Positions 9,136-20,270 of a DNA stretch of 43,949 nucleotides are shown here, piece by piece (position 1 is the stretch's first letter; each line of letters starts with the position of its first letter). Origin of the DNA: Chara braunii (lineage: Eukaryota > Streptophyta > Charophyceae > Charales > Characeae); assembly GCA_003427395.1 (NCBI GenBank), contig BFEA01000209.1, positions 253,573-297,521 of the forward strand, given 5' to 3'. Position numbers and translations under genes: made by a program. The notes below the pieces were generated by a model. It saw only the letters and a list, made by a program, of their open reading frames with translations, was not told the origin of the DNA and did not search any database.

Positions 9136-11591
9136 TATATTTCAGTGTTGTTTTACGCATACATGCCTCATATCTCTCTGTATGTGCTCCTTTACTTTCT
9201 TCTTTTTTTTTCTCCATCTTGCATCCACATCTTCCTTTCTGATCCTGTTTTTCTTTTGAATCCTTTAGTCTTTCTTTTATGTCTACTTATTCCGTTGAAT
9301 TCGTTTGAATTCTATTCTCGCCCATTGCGACCTGTACGCAGGTATTTGCGTCACCTTACTCACTCCCTCACAGACAACAAGCATAGGAAAAAAAAAAGAA
9401 AAAAAATAAAAATAAAAAACAAAAAACAACGAAGGAAAAGTATGAAGAATGAAAAAAATTAAATGAAATCACTGGCTATGTGCGTGAAGCAACGTAATGT
9501 ATGACTATCCCGCCCATTTTTTTTCCCACATTTTTCCTGCATGAGCGGAGCGTCGAAAGTAAGAGCTATGCTTTCCTCAAACACGGTCACGTGTAATGTG
9601 TACGAGCCAAATGCGGCGGTCTGACGCCTGTCTCGTTTATTACTCGTTGTGTGCAGCTCATAACGTTTAACATGGGTAACAGGGTACCAGAACGAATAGA
9701 GGCTCGCACAGTTGAAACGCTACTAGAAAAAAAAAGAGGAAAATAAAAATAAAAATGGAAGGAACCGATTAAAACTAAGCAAAGAACAAAGAAACAGAAA
9801 GAAAAAAAAAATGAAGAAACAAAATGCATGCTGATGTATTTTGTCTTCCTTCCTTTCTTTTGTCAATCAGGTTGCTTACCTCTTCCTGTTCGCTTTCTTT
9901 CTTTCGCTTTTGTCTGTACCTTCAAACTATGTATGCGAGCATGTGTGTGTGTGTGTGCAACGTGGTGTTATCTAGGCCTAACACCATGCCTGAAAAGATT
10001 CCAACTTTCTTGGCAACAAGTCACGAAATACGATAAGGCAACGATAGGACACATAGTGCAACAGATGTACATGCTGTTATAAAACAATTGATGCATATAC
10101 CGCCGTCATCCTTAGACCGACCTCCACTACCTCCCTTAAAAAAATGCAAAATAAGAATAAATTTTTCACTAGAACAGGGGTAGATACATACCTGCATCAT
10201 TCAAGTATGTACAAGTAAAACCAAAAGTTGTAAATACTTGAATACTATGGTGATGCATGTACCCAAGTTCAAGCAGAAGAATCATGCAACATGGCATGTG
10301 CATCCATTGTTATGGATGACTCCGGCGAGGCCCCTAATGCACGAGGATTGTCGCAACGGATCCCAGACATGTTGCAAGCAACTCGTCGCTTGACTTATGT
10401 TGTGCATGTGTGCGAGGCCGCTTTTTATTTTCACTACATCGACTCTTTATGTGTTTGTTTTTCTACCACCTCGACTTTTTGAGTTTCCACCGTTAAAAGA
10501 AGAAAAACGAAGGTTTGCACTGTCCATGTCACCACCCCGAAATGAAATTTGAATGTTAATGGTGAAAAAAATAAAAATAAAACAAATAAAGGAGTGTCAA
10601 GAAGATAAAATTTAGCGATAAAATGTCGAGTACGTACACCACCCACATTTTTTTTTATTATATAGAATTGGAACCATTCCATCTTATGTCGGAAAACGGG
10701 TCTGGCGTCCCTTATATATAAACCGCGGTTAGGGCCTTGAATAAAAATCCGACTGGAAAAAAAAAAATCAAAAAAATAATGAATTTAGTTGTGAATTTTG
10801 GGTAGGTACAACACCTTAGTATTGGGAAGAAAGCACATTCGTCGTGCCTACACTACTCTCCTGATGTACGATGACACACTACTGTGGCAGCGCATCTTTC
10901 CATTTTCATGGTGAGTATTCATCCTCGCCCTGATACTGTTATTTCGGAGCGCCGACGCCCATTCGCTAGGGGCATATTTTTTCGTTGTTTTGTGTTTGTT
11001 CATTCCAAAAGGTCGAGTCGACGTGCCTCCGACAAGTACACACTGAGTCCGCATTCGAATTCGAACTTCAGTCCACCTGTCAACAATTCTCAGGGGTAAC
11101 TAGGGAAGCTGCAACGAGGGGTTGGTCTTTGCCAACGTTTCAAGCCATAACTCGACGTATGACGGGGTGAGGGGTGTCAGATCTTTTAATATTTCACGTA
11201 GAACAAAAAACAAAACAAACAAAATACAGTAGGGGGAACCTTTTTTTTTTTTTTTTTTAATTATTTTCTTCGTTTTGAACATACGTGCCTCAACAACCTT
11301 CAAGTTGAAAATGGTGTCCCGCCTCTTGGGACAGCACATAACGACCTCAAGGCCTGCAGACCTCCTACCGGTAGGCCAATTGCATGCTCCAAAACAACAG
11401 CCTACCGGTTCCCACGAATTAAAGAAGGTGGAAGGAGTGGTGGTTCAATTAAAAAAAAAAACTTTTAATTACGGATATTTGACATTCGGCATACATGGAA
11501 ATTCACCCGCGCCTAAAGCTTACACGATCACACTCTTTCTACCCTTAGCTTGTGTGCATCGGTCGCCCAGACTGCAATGAGTTGGCCATGG
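9136..11591. other. A/T-rich stretch without a recognisable gene
   Basis: It contains A-rich runs (about 9388-9470 and 9721-9830), a TG microsatellite (9942-9957), a TATATATAAA sequence near 10714, an 18-base T-run (11241-11258) and a 10-bp inverted repeat ACCGGTAGGC (11367-11376) with its complement (11400-11409). No protein family or RNA gene was recognised on either strand. Confidence 0.5.
9942..9957. repeat. TG microsatellite
   Basis: Eight TG dinucleotides in a row. Confidence 0.9.
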
Positions 11592-14103
11592 TGTCGAGCG
11601 CATCGGTCCGGCACCTCACAAGGGGCAGCGCGGAACCCTCCCGACCACGTCACGCATTAGTTGGTTTTAATCCTTCGCTGTGAATATACATAGAGCTTCT
11701 GTAAAGCCGCTCCGGCTGAGTGCGCCAGCCATACCGTGACCTCTCGCGAGCCCCTACGACAGGATAGGGCTTACGAGAGGGACGACTTACCTCCACCTTA
11801 CGGGAGTTGTCACTTCCCTTCGGTGGGCGTATCCCCACCGAGCTACCAGTCCAGAGTACAAAAGTTGATCAGTTGCAATCGCAGAGGTGGACCAGCCGAG
11901 GGCGTTTCTCGTTCGCTGTAGCATAGGGGGTATGCACAGTAGTACGCCTCTATCGAACCCGCACGCNNNNNNNNNNNNNNNNNNNNNNNNNNNNNNNNNN
12001 NNNNNNNNNNNNNNNNNNNNNNNNNNNNNNNNNNNNNNNNNNNNNNNNNNNNNNNNNNNNNNNNNNNNNNNNNNNNNNNNNNNNNNNNNNNNNNNNNNNN
12101 NNNNNNNNNNNNNNNNNNNNNNNNNNNNNNNNNNNNNNNNNNNNNNNNNNNNNNNNNNNNNNNNNNNNNNNNNNNNNNNNNNNNNNNNNNNNNNNNNNNN
12201 NNNNNNNNNNNNNNNNNNNNNNNNNNNNNNNNNNNNNNNNNNNNNNNNNNNNNNNNNNNNNNNNNNNNNNNNNNNNNNNNNNNNNNNNNNNNNNNNNNNN
12301 NNNNNNNNNNNNNNNNNNNNNGGTGGGCGTATCCCCGCCGAGCTACCAGTCCACAATACGAAAGCTAATCTGTTGCAATCGCAGAGGTGGACCAGCCGAG
12401 GGCGTTTCTCGTTCGCCGTAGCATAGGGGGTATGTGCGGTAATATGCGTATTTGACCCGCACGCGAACCGACATCTTGGGGGGCTGAGGTCCCAAGTGCG
12501 ACTCGTCGTCGGTCGACTAGGACGGATTCCACAAACCACGCGCACAACACTTTATGAATACAAAAATAAAACACACACACACGAAGCGACACAACACACA
12601 CAACGTGACAACGCTCCTAGCCCCTTGGTAGCCATCCCATAACTCCTCGATGCGGACATCGAATAGGCGTTGCGCGCGAGACTTTGTATAAAACCGCACG
12701 GGCGCAGGGCTATCTCATACCGACTCGCAAACGCAAATGTGTGCAAGCAGTCGCGATGATGGCGTACTATGTAGTGCCCACAATCAAGCGGTCCCTCGTG
12801 GATCCGAGTACCACTTGTGACACTCAAGTGCCAAACTCGAAGTGTTGTGAGGGTCTAATCCTTCACGACATTGCACGACTGAAGGAATAGTCGTGCAGCC
12901 GCCACGAGACCTCCGGCCCTTGGCCTGAGCGTCTCGTCCGGCAAGGCGAATAGGCTCTGCACGGGGGCAGATTCCTTCCCTGCAGAGTCTAAGGCTTGGG
13001 ATGTCCTGGACAAGGACCTTGAATCCCGGTCCAGGACCAACGTCCGACTAAGAAAATCCCAAGACGCAAATAAGCAGAAAGGAGGGTCTTCCCTGTGCCC
13101 CTCAATCTCAACTTTTAAACAGGGTTTTAATATGGGCCTCTCGAATATTCTTCATAAGCACACCCACTCATACACGCATAAGGGGGATAGAGTTGCGACG
13201 ATCACTTCTCACAGGCACAGTGAGACCCCTCACAACCGTGTATATGTGTATGGGATCGCAGGCAATCCAAATTCAAAATCCGAGCCGCAGGACATACCTG
13301 CAATCACACAAAGAATCGAACGACAAAACACGCACTACACGGAGTCAACCCCAACCATTCTCTATGCCCATACCCCTTCGCTTTAGCCATGCAAACCCCA
13401 ATCGCCGATCCAACCAACCTCAATTAAATACTCAGTGCCTTTGTTAAATGACCATTCAATAAAAGTCCGGGTGAAACTCTTAATAAACAGTAAAACCACC
13501 AGCGCTAACGCCTTTTAGGTTGAGTATGGAGAGTGGGTTGAAGTCGAGTCGTAGACCGACGAATCGGCAACCGACCTGTTATCGATGATAACAGAAGATG
13601 ATTCTCAAAGGATCATGATGAATCTAGTCCTGATCTTGAATCAGACACCCCAAGGGACCTGTAACACAAGGTAGGTCAAATGCCCAAGCTAAGTCATCAG
13701 CATATGGGGGATAAACCCCCATAGCACATTCTCACTCAAAGCTACCTGCCAACTAAGTCCAAGCCTGCCTCTAAGCCAGCGCCCAAAGCTAAGGTAGGCA
13801 AATGGCAGGATCTCCCCTATTCAGGGTGGATTGCCAGAATCGTCACCTGTCAAGATGTAGTCTAACTTTTTTAGTTCAAGAAAATTTCGGCAGTGCTTCC
13901 TGTAGGAAAAGTGTCTTTTCAAAATTTATACATGCTCATATATCAAAAGCAGGAGTAATCTATAACTTTGAAAGGAAAGATTTTGTCCAACTCTCTGGAT
14001 CAGTAGAAATTTGGGCAGCATCCCCTTTGGAATTGGGGATTTCCCAGATTTATATTAAGCCAAATTTGACCTCAACCCCCAACTTTGAGTTCAACTTAGA
14101 CAA
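11592..14103 (-). repeat. LTR-like repeat, copy A (gapped, truncated)
   Basis: The left boundary is sharp. From TGTCGAGCGCATCGGTCCGG at 11592 the sequence matches copy B from 26010, whereas the flanks differ. The match continues across a TATAAAACCGC motif, CA-repeats and a short tandem array, and ends abruptly at about 14103 in the middle of a 120-bp tandem repeat that goes on in B and C. A therefore looks truncated and not naturally ended. Relative to B, A has about 240 extra bases near 13560-13800; D and C also have that part, so B lost it. Read on the minus strand the repeat ends in CA, as an LTR should. It lies at the 3' end of the gypsy element. Confidence 0.7.
11967..12321. other. Assembly gap (355 N)
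   Basis: The sequence right of the gap (from 12322) restarts about 145 bases earlier in the repeat than where the left side ends. The two sides (11821-11966 and 12322-12465) are about 90 percent alike but not identical. Confidence 0.95.
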
Positions 14104-16152
14104 CGGGGACCATATTAAGCGACGTCCCCGTCGCATCGCCTTAGCAAAAAGCTATAGATCCCCTCACATTCCAAATGTTGACGAGATTAGAACCAATCCG
14201 ATTAGCCGAGAGACCCAGGGTTGAGGTCTCCATCAAACCGTGCTAAAACAATTATATGCTGCCAGGACTTCAACCCGGGTCCCCATTGTCCTGACACCAG
14301 GACGCTGGTGTATTACGCATCAATACTACAACATAAGTTCCAAAGGCCCTCAAACCATCCTCTTCCCCTTTCGTCCTAGACAACCATCGACCTCTCGTTC
14401 GGTGTCCCAGTTAGCCTCTTTCTCGTAAGTAGAGCCATAACTAGGGACGCGGGCTTCGAATGAGACCAATGAAGGCATTTTTGCCTTCTTCCAGCAAATT
14501 CCTCATAATCAAACAAAATACATATTTATAAGCTTGTAGCCTCTCTCGGCCTTTTCCGCAGTCTAGTACAGAAATGTCAGGTCCCCATCTGGGCCCACCG
14601 TAGCCTGGCTGATCGGACCAGGTCTACGGCCCACCGCATTGTTACCTTTAGCGGCGGTATCCTCCCGTTGGTTATACAACGATAGGCGTTTTTCCTGATA
14701 ATCAGTCAATCAGGACCTTCCAAAAGACTCGACTCCTATCCCGCGGAGTAATTTCTCTGGGGCGGGCAACTCCCCTTAAACTCTTACCTCGCGGACCCGC
14801 AGCCAGGTTGTGCCGGCTAGCAGCCATCCACTAGGGGTTGCGCCCCGGTGACACTAAACTTTACCGTTAGCTTGGTATTCCTTTAAGTATGTCTCGGAAT
14901 TAGCACAGGCGGGGCATCACAAACAATTCACAGGCCGCTGCGGGACTACGTAGGGGCTTAAAGGCATTTACCGGCCCTCCTATAATAGGCACGACATCCT
15001 TCGCTCAATCACAAACAGCCTCCCTGCTGGATCCACAAGGCCGCGACTCCTGACTTGATCAGAGTCAGCAGTCGCCCATCCTGAGACATCTCTCACCCTT
15101 TTCAAACAGTTCAAGCAAACATGGTTCCCTCTCGTCAGGCTTTATCAACATAAACAATGCTTTCCATACCAATCAGTTTTTAGCCACCCTTACTTAGTAA
15201 AGTGTGCCTCTCACAAAAGATCTTGTGTTCACCCCTCCCCTCGCGCGGCCTCTTCCAAAACCATGAAGGGGCCCCAACAATAACACAATTCCCACTCTCA
15301 AGAACCATGAAGGGGGTCTTAATCACCAAACAACTCAAACTGAGGTACCATCTTCTGGGTCCTTGTGCAACTTAGACAACGATGTTTGGTATGACCAAGC
15401 ATGCGAATTTATGAATCAATCAATCCCGTAGGATTCTCACAATTTTTCACAAACAGGCTGCACTCCCCCTCCTTATACTCTGCCCTCTCGTCCGCTTGCA
15501 AGCAGACCGTACGAGTATACCGGAGGGTAGACAGCTTTACAATTTACACAATTATGCCCATGAGATGTATCCTGTACACCTCTCACACAAAGTCAATCAT
15601 ACATCAGGATAAAGCCACACATGTGAGAGTGATAGTGGTCGTCACAAGACAAGTCCCATAAGATCTCAACTCATGATACACTCAGAGAGTACAATGCCTC
15701 CCTCAAGACTCAAACACAAACACTCAACTCAAACTCTGTTCATCTGAGCATGGCTCACGACCCCACTGTACACTCGCGGAACACACTCGGGGACACAACA
15801 TCTACCTAAGATTTAATGGGTGCCTATCTCCCTGTCTCACCCAACTAAGGAAAACTCTTACCCAAGTCTCTCTCAAAATTCAAATAATCTCCGCGCCGCA
15901 AGCCAAAAATGGATCGAATAGTCTCACGTGTCCTACGACCAACCCCCATGTCCTAAGCCGTAGCCTATGAAAGAAAAGCTCAAGGAAACCACGATCAACT
16001 ATGTAGGTATAAGCAGGCAGGGACTCATCCTACCACCTCTAAAGTACGCACACATCTAGGGCCTCCTCTGCCAACTCAGCATATGTACACCTCCAACCCG
16101 CACCCTGCATGCCAAATACTCTGGCCCTACTGACACATAGACAGACCAACCC
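14104..16152. other. Uncharacterised region between gypsy ORF3 and copy A
   Basis: There is no similarity to copies B or C and no convincing frame. It begins with an inverted pair CGGGGAC/GTCCCCG (14104-14130) and includes a tRNA-like sequence (14255-14335) and two short repeats of ACCATGAAGGGG (about 15262 and 15306). It could be the gypsy 3' untranslated region or a separate insertion that replaced part of the 3' LTR. Confidence 0.4.
14255..14335 (-). tRNA. tRNA-like sequence, possibly tRNA-Asp-derived (degenerate)
   Basis: On the minus strand TATGTTG (14335-14329) can pair with CAGCATA (14261-14255) as an acceptor stem. A 4-bp D stem GTAT/ATAC follows, then a hairpin around CACCAG/CTGGTG, and a T arm CCGGG-TTGAAGT-CCTGG. 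The 5' part (GTTGTAGTAT) resembles plant tRNA-Asp. The anticodon loop is irregular, the variable region too long and the T loop lacks the TTC core, so it is a pseudogene or a SINE-like head and not a working tRNA. Confidence 0.3.
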
Positions 16153-18860
16153 CTACTCACACAATTCCTCCTGGTTCTGCCTGTATAACTGGGCCCGGCC
16201 CCCATCTGGAGCTTGCTCCACTATCCTACCCTGTCTGTCATAGAACTTGCCGTTAAATTCCGCGACTCGCCCCTCGGCCTTATCCTCGAGGATCTCGGGG
16301 TAGTCCACGGCTCTATGCCCCTCCTTCTTGCACCAAAAGCAAGAGGTGTCGTGCCACCTGGCAGTCTTCTTCTTTCTCCCCCGGGAACTCGATGCTGAGG
16401 GCGTTCCCATGGTCTCAGTGGTCACCTCGTGACACAATGGTACCCCCATATGGCCCCGAGGTTCGGACTCCACAGCCTCAGCATCCTCACCTCCTCGCAC
16501 GGCAGTGCTCACTGGCTCGTGGTCTGGCGTGCCCAACTCTCGGGATCCCTCCTCGTGAGGCCTCTCCGTCGCAACCACATCCCCACATGATCCTAACAGT
16601 TGAGGGCCCGCCATGGCTGCTTGCTCGCTCATGACCTCCTGTTGCCGCTGCCGTCCTGAGTCAGGTTCTCCTGAGTCCGTCCCTGTTGCCCAGGAGCCCA
16701 ACTCCGCCCTCAACTCTCCCAACTCTGGGGCGTAGTCTGGAGCGTCAAGCCTCTGAGGCCTCTCCTGCGGAGTACCTATCCCCATGGCTGCTGCCAGCTC
16801 ATGCAAACGCGAGCCTCTTCTCTCCGTGGACATCGCCATAAGTGACTCCTGGGCGCCACCCCCTTCCTCAACCGAATCCGGAGGCACCTCCCCCATTGGC
16901 CCGGCCTGTCGAGGGGCCTCCACCGCTGCTCCCCGACCCGGCGAAGCCTGCACCTCTCGGCCCTGGCCATCGGCACTGGCTCTTCCTGTCTGACTAGCCT
17001 CCCAGGCTGCGAAAGCCTATCCACAGTGGCCGCCATCTCCCCAAACTATCTCTCCCACTCAACCTCTCCGGCCTGACTCCTCGCCCTCTCCTCGGCAAGA
17101 TGAGTAGTCAGGTGCTCCACCTCCAACTCTATGACCCTGAGCTCATCGTTGAGTAGACTATACCACTGGAAGGATGTAACTGCCGTCTCACATATCCTCC
17201 TATCCACACGCTCAATCGCCGTCCTAGTCGCGGAGAACCCCAAGTCCCCCATCTCCCTCATCTCACCCACCTCCTCGTCCGCCTGTTCCGTCTCTTGTGA
17301 CCTTTGGCGGCCTGCGTCCCTCTGGCCCTCGTACCTCGCCCACAACTCATCGATCCGCTGCTCGCTTGTTTTGGGATCGACCGGCGGCGTCGGCTCTATC
17401 CCGACCGCCTCCATCTCAGCCTGCCTCGCGTGTATTTCATCCAAACGGGCTCGCACTCTGGCGGACTTCTCCTCGCGGGTTTCTCTTGAGGCTCCTCTCA
17501 CTTGCGGCCCCTGGCCTTCCGGAGTCGACGCCTCGGCACCCACCCTCTCGCTCGTGCATGGCAATGCTGGCGATGGCTCCGCTAGAGAAGGTCCCCTGAT
17601 AACTAGGCTCTCGGTCGCATGCGTGGCCAAAGGCAAGTCTGGAAGTACCTCCCCCTTCGCTCTCTCACGCACCCCCTGATCCTCCATTTCGGTCTCCTGC
17701 TCAGGTGTAGCGGCGGTCTCAGGGGGAACTTGAAGCTCTGGGACCTCCTCACTGTCTGGCTCAGGAACCCCCTCTGGCCAGGACTGCTGCGCTGACTCTG
17801 GGACTAGGGTACATGGAGGGGTATCGTCTCCAACCATGATCACCTCCTCAGTCCGAGGTCGTACCTGCCCCTGTGGCTCGGCTATCATCCCAAGATCCTG
17901 TGGCTCCCCTCAGCCCCGTAAGTCCACCTCTGCATCTGGATCCAAAGGCTCCTCCAACGACACATATCGTACTGGCTCAGTTGAGCCCTCTCCCAACCGT
18001 GAGGCCTCCCATCGAGATACGTCAAGGTGAGTCGCCAGGCTCTGAAATGACGTCTTCCCTGGTATATGCGGCTCCTGCCCTGATGGCGACGGTGAAGGCG
18101 GCCCCAACTCCTCGCTCGTAATCAGCCGAAACTCAACTGCCCGAAGACCACAAGCAGGAAACGACTCCTCTTCCGGTGCGGGCCCCGTGGGCTCATCCTC
18201 CCACTGTGTTGGGGCCCTCCTCTCTCTGGCCCCAGCTCTCTCGGCGCTGGTTCCCTTGGCCTCTTGCTTCACCTTCGCCTCTTGACCCTGGGCTCGGGCC
18301 TCTCACGCTCTGGCCGTCCAAACGCCCTCCTGAGTTGGGTCTGGCAGACCTCCCAATCTCGAGCTCTCTCCCGAATCTGTCTAGCCCCCGGCCTCTCTGC
18401 CCCCCTAGTCCAGATAAGTAGGGCCTGCACCCACTCCTCCCGCGCAATCCCCTGATTCAACATGTAGTGCTCATACGCAGGAATAAACTCCTTTGCGTTC
18501 CCCTCCTCCAGTCGAATGGGCATGCCATCACGTCCCCTGGGCGAAGCCCTCAGTCTCTGCATCCCAACCTCCACATCTGGCCAAGGTCAGGGCCTCCTCA
18601 CATATCTGAGCGGCAGGCTCCTCAAACCGCCCTATACCCCTCAAGTGGTGAATCCTCTCCGCCACTGACCACCCTCTCTGGGCCGCATGATCCCGATATA
18701 CGTCCAGGAAGAGCTCAATGTTGTCGTCATCGAACTCTGGCGTAGGCTCTCTCCTAGGCGGCCCGTGGTGCTCGCCTCTCCCCACCGCCCTCTGAGGCCC
18801 CTGTCGTGGTCGTGCATCCCTCCCGCCTCTCTGCATGACTGCCTTCAAGAAGTCAGACAT
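16153..18860 (-). pseudogene. Gypsy ORF3: gag-like protein encoded downstream of integrase (decayed)
   Basis: The start at 18860 (MSDFLKAVMQRGG) is favoured over the upstream ATG at 18968, which lies 2 bases after the pol stop and adds an unremarkable leader. An acidic capsid-like helical region comes first (motifs FDDDNIELFLDVYRDHA and LRRAFGRPE). A long Glu/Pro-rich linker follows, then a coiled-coil-like segment (about 17046-17500), an RGRKKK basic patch and a terminal knuckle CFWCKKEGHRAVDY, in which the last Cys of CCHC is Tyr (codon 16300-16302). Shifts near 18565, 18270 and 16950 and in-frame stops at 17910-17912 (TGA) and 17046-17048 (TAG) inactivate it. The capsid-plus-knuckle order is that of a second Gag. 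Its role is unknown; packaging or assembly is inference. Confidence 0.6.
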
Positions 18861-18969
18861 GCACAACAGGCGAGAGACAGCAAACAGGCGCACAGTAGGG
18901 TCAGCAACTAAGCCTATTGGCCTAGGAAAATCCCATACACTCCACACCCATCCACCCCAATCACCCATC

Positions 18970-20270
18970 TTATCGAATCACTTGACATGGGTAATACCTG
19001 GGCAAGACTCTATTCCTGACGAGGTCGCATGGTCCCTTACCTATTCCCTGACCACGAACTTCTTCAGCCTTGTCCCTGATACTCAGTCCTGCCACCCTGC
19101 CCCATCCAGTTCTTCAATTTGGTAAGCCCCAAACTCGCCACACCGCACGATCCTATTGGGTCCCAGCCACCGTTTGTCGAGTTTCCTATACCATTGTTTT
19201 TCCAGCAAGGAATCATACAAGATTACCGCATCTCCAACTTTCAGCGGATCCTTTCTTACATGGGTCATCTGGTCCCATCTCATCTTATCTTCCATGCGGC
19301 TTCTCTCTACCTGACTAGCGGCTTCTCGCAACCTTTCCTCAGCAGCTCCCACTTGCCGTGCCCGAATATCGAGCAACTCTTCAAAAGACAGGTTCACTTC
19401 CAGGTCATGGCGCCTCCACGTCTTCATGAAACTTTCTATGGGAAAGGTGGCATGCCTTCCGTACCATAGCGTGGCTGGCGCATACTTGGTAGTCCTTTTT
19501 ACTGTAACGTTTTCCACAAAGAAAGCCGCTCGCAGGAACTTCGGCCACTGACCCGGCTTACCCTCCGTCCACTTGGCCAAGAGGTTTGTGATGGTACTGT
19601 GCCCCCTTTCCACAGGTGCGTTCGCTTGCAGGTGCGGGGCTGTAGTGTAGTTAACCACCACGCCATACCCCGCAAGCAAGGTTCGCACCTCATTACAGGT
19701 GAATTCCGAACCTCGGTCCACCACGAACTCTTTGACAAAGGGATAGCGCAGGTAGTACTCCTCGATGCAATTTGCCAAAACTGGGTCTGTCTTCGTCCAG
19801 ATAGCCCGACCATCCACAAACCTAGTAAGGGTATCCCGTGCATCGAAGATGTAATTACACCCATTTTCCCCAGCTGGGATGAACAACAGGTCCAAGTGCA
19901 CACCCACACCCACACCCACTTCCCTCTCCAACCATGGGTGCAGGGGTTCCCCTGACCTTTGCGCAGACCTCTCTTGGCAAAGTACGCAGGACTGACAGTA
20001 TTTGATGACCATAGTCAGCATTCCGTCCCAATGGTATAGTTCGCTTATCTCTGTGTACGTGGCACTAACCCCTCAGTGCCCCCCTGCTATACCGTCGTGT
20101 AGGGCTGCTATGACATCGATTTGCCGGTTCCTCCCACATACAATCCTCTTGGGGTTTCCGACCTGTCGCTTTATAAACAGATGACCATCACTTACTACGT
20201 AGAGATGCCTCATCTCCTGGGCTTTAGCACTTGCGTCCCTATCCCTTATCTCACATGACAGGAGTAACCC
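18970..20270 (-). pseudogene. Integrase (end of gypsy pol, decayed)
   Basis: It is in the same frame as RT/RNase H and separated from it only by the TAA at 20271-20273. The HHCC zinc-binding region reads HDGIAGGH, then a TGA (20073-20075), then a Cys-rich CQSCVLC motif. The main open part (20021-19083) has the catalytic triad: D44 in VHLDLLFIP, D102 in VVDRGSEF and E138 in APVERGH, with 35 residues between the last two, the DD35E spacing. A C-terminal RWLGPNRIV segment corresponds to the GPY/F module. An in-frame TGA (19083-19085) is followed in a shifted frame by a short tail ending at a TAA at 18970-18972. It would insert element cDNA into chromosomes. A GTGGGT microsatellite encodes VGVGVGV just before D44. 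Confidence 0.75.

Noticed and set aside
11587-11591. CATGG before copy A as a 5-bp target duplication of the gypsy element
   Set aside because: No matching CATGG directly follows a credible end of copy B, so it cannot be supported.
11787-12545. Long minus-strand open frame
   Set aside because: It is open only because it runs through the N gap.
17131-17679. Plus-strand frame of 182 codons rich in Ser
   Set aside because: It is antisense to the Glu/Arg-rich ORF3, which has recognisable domain order.
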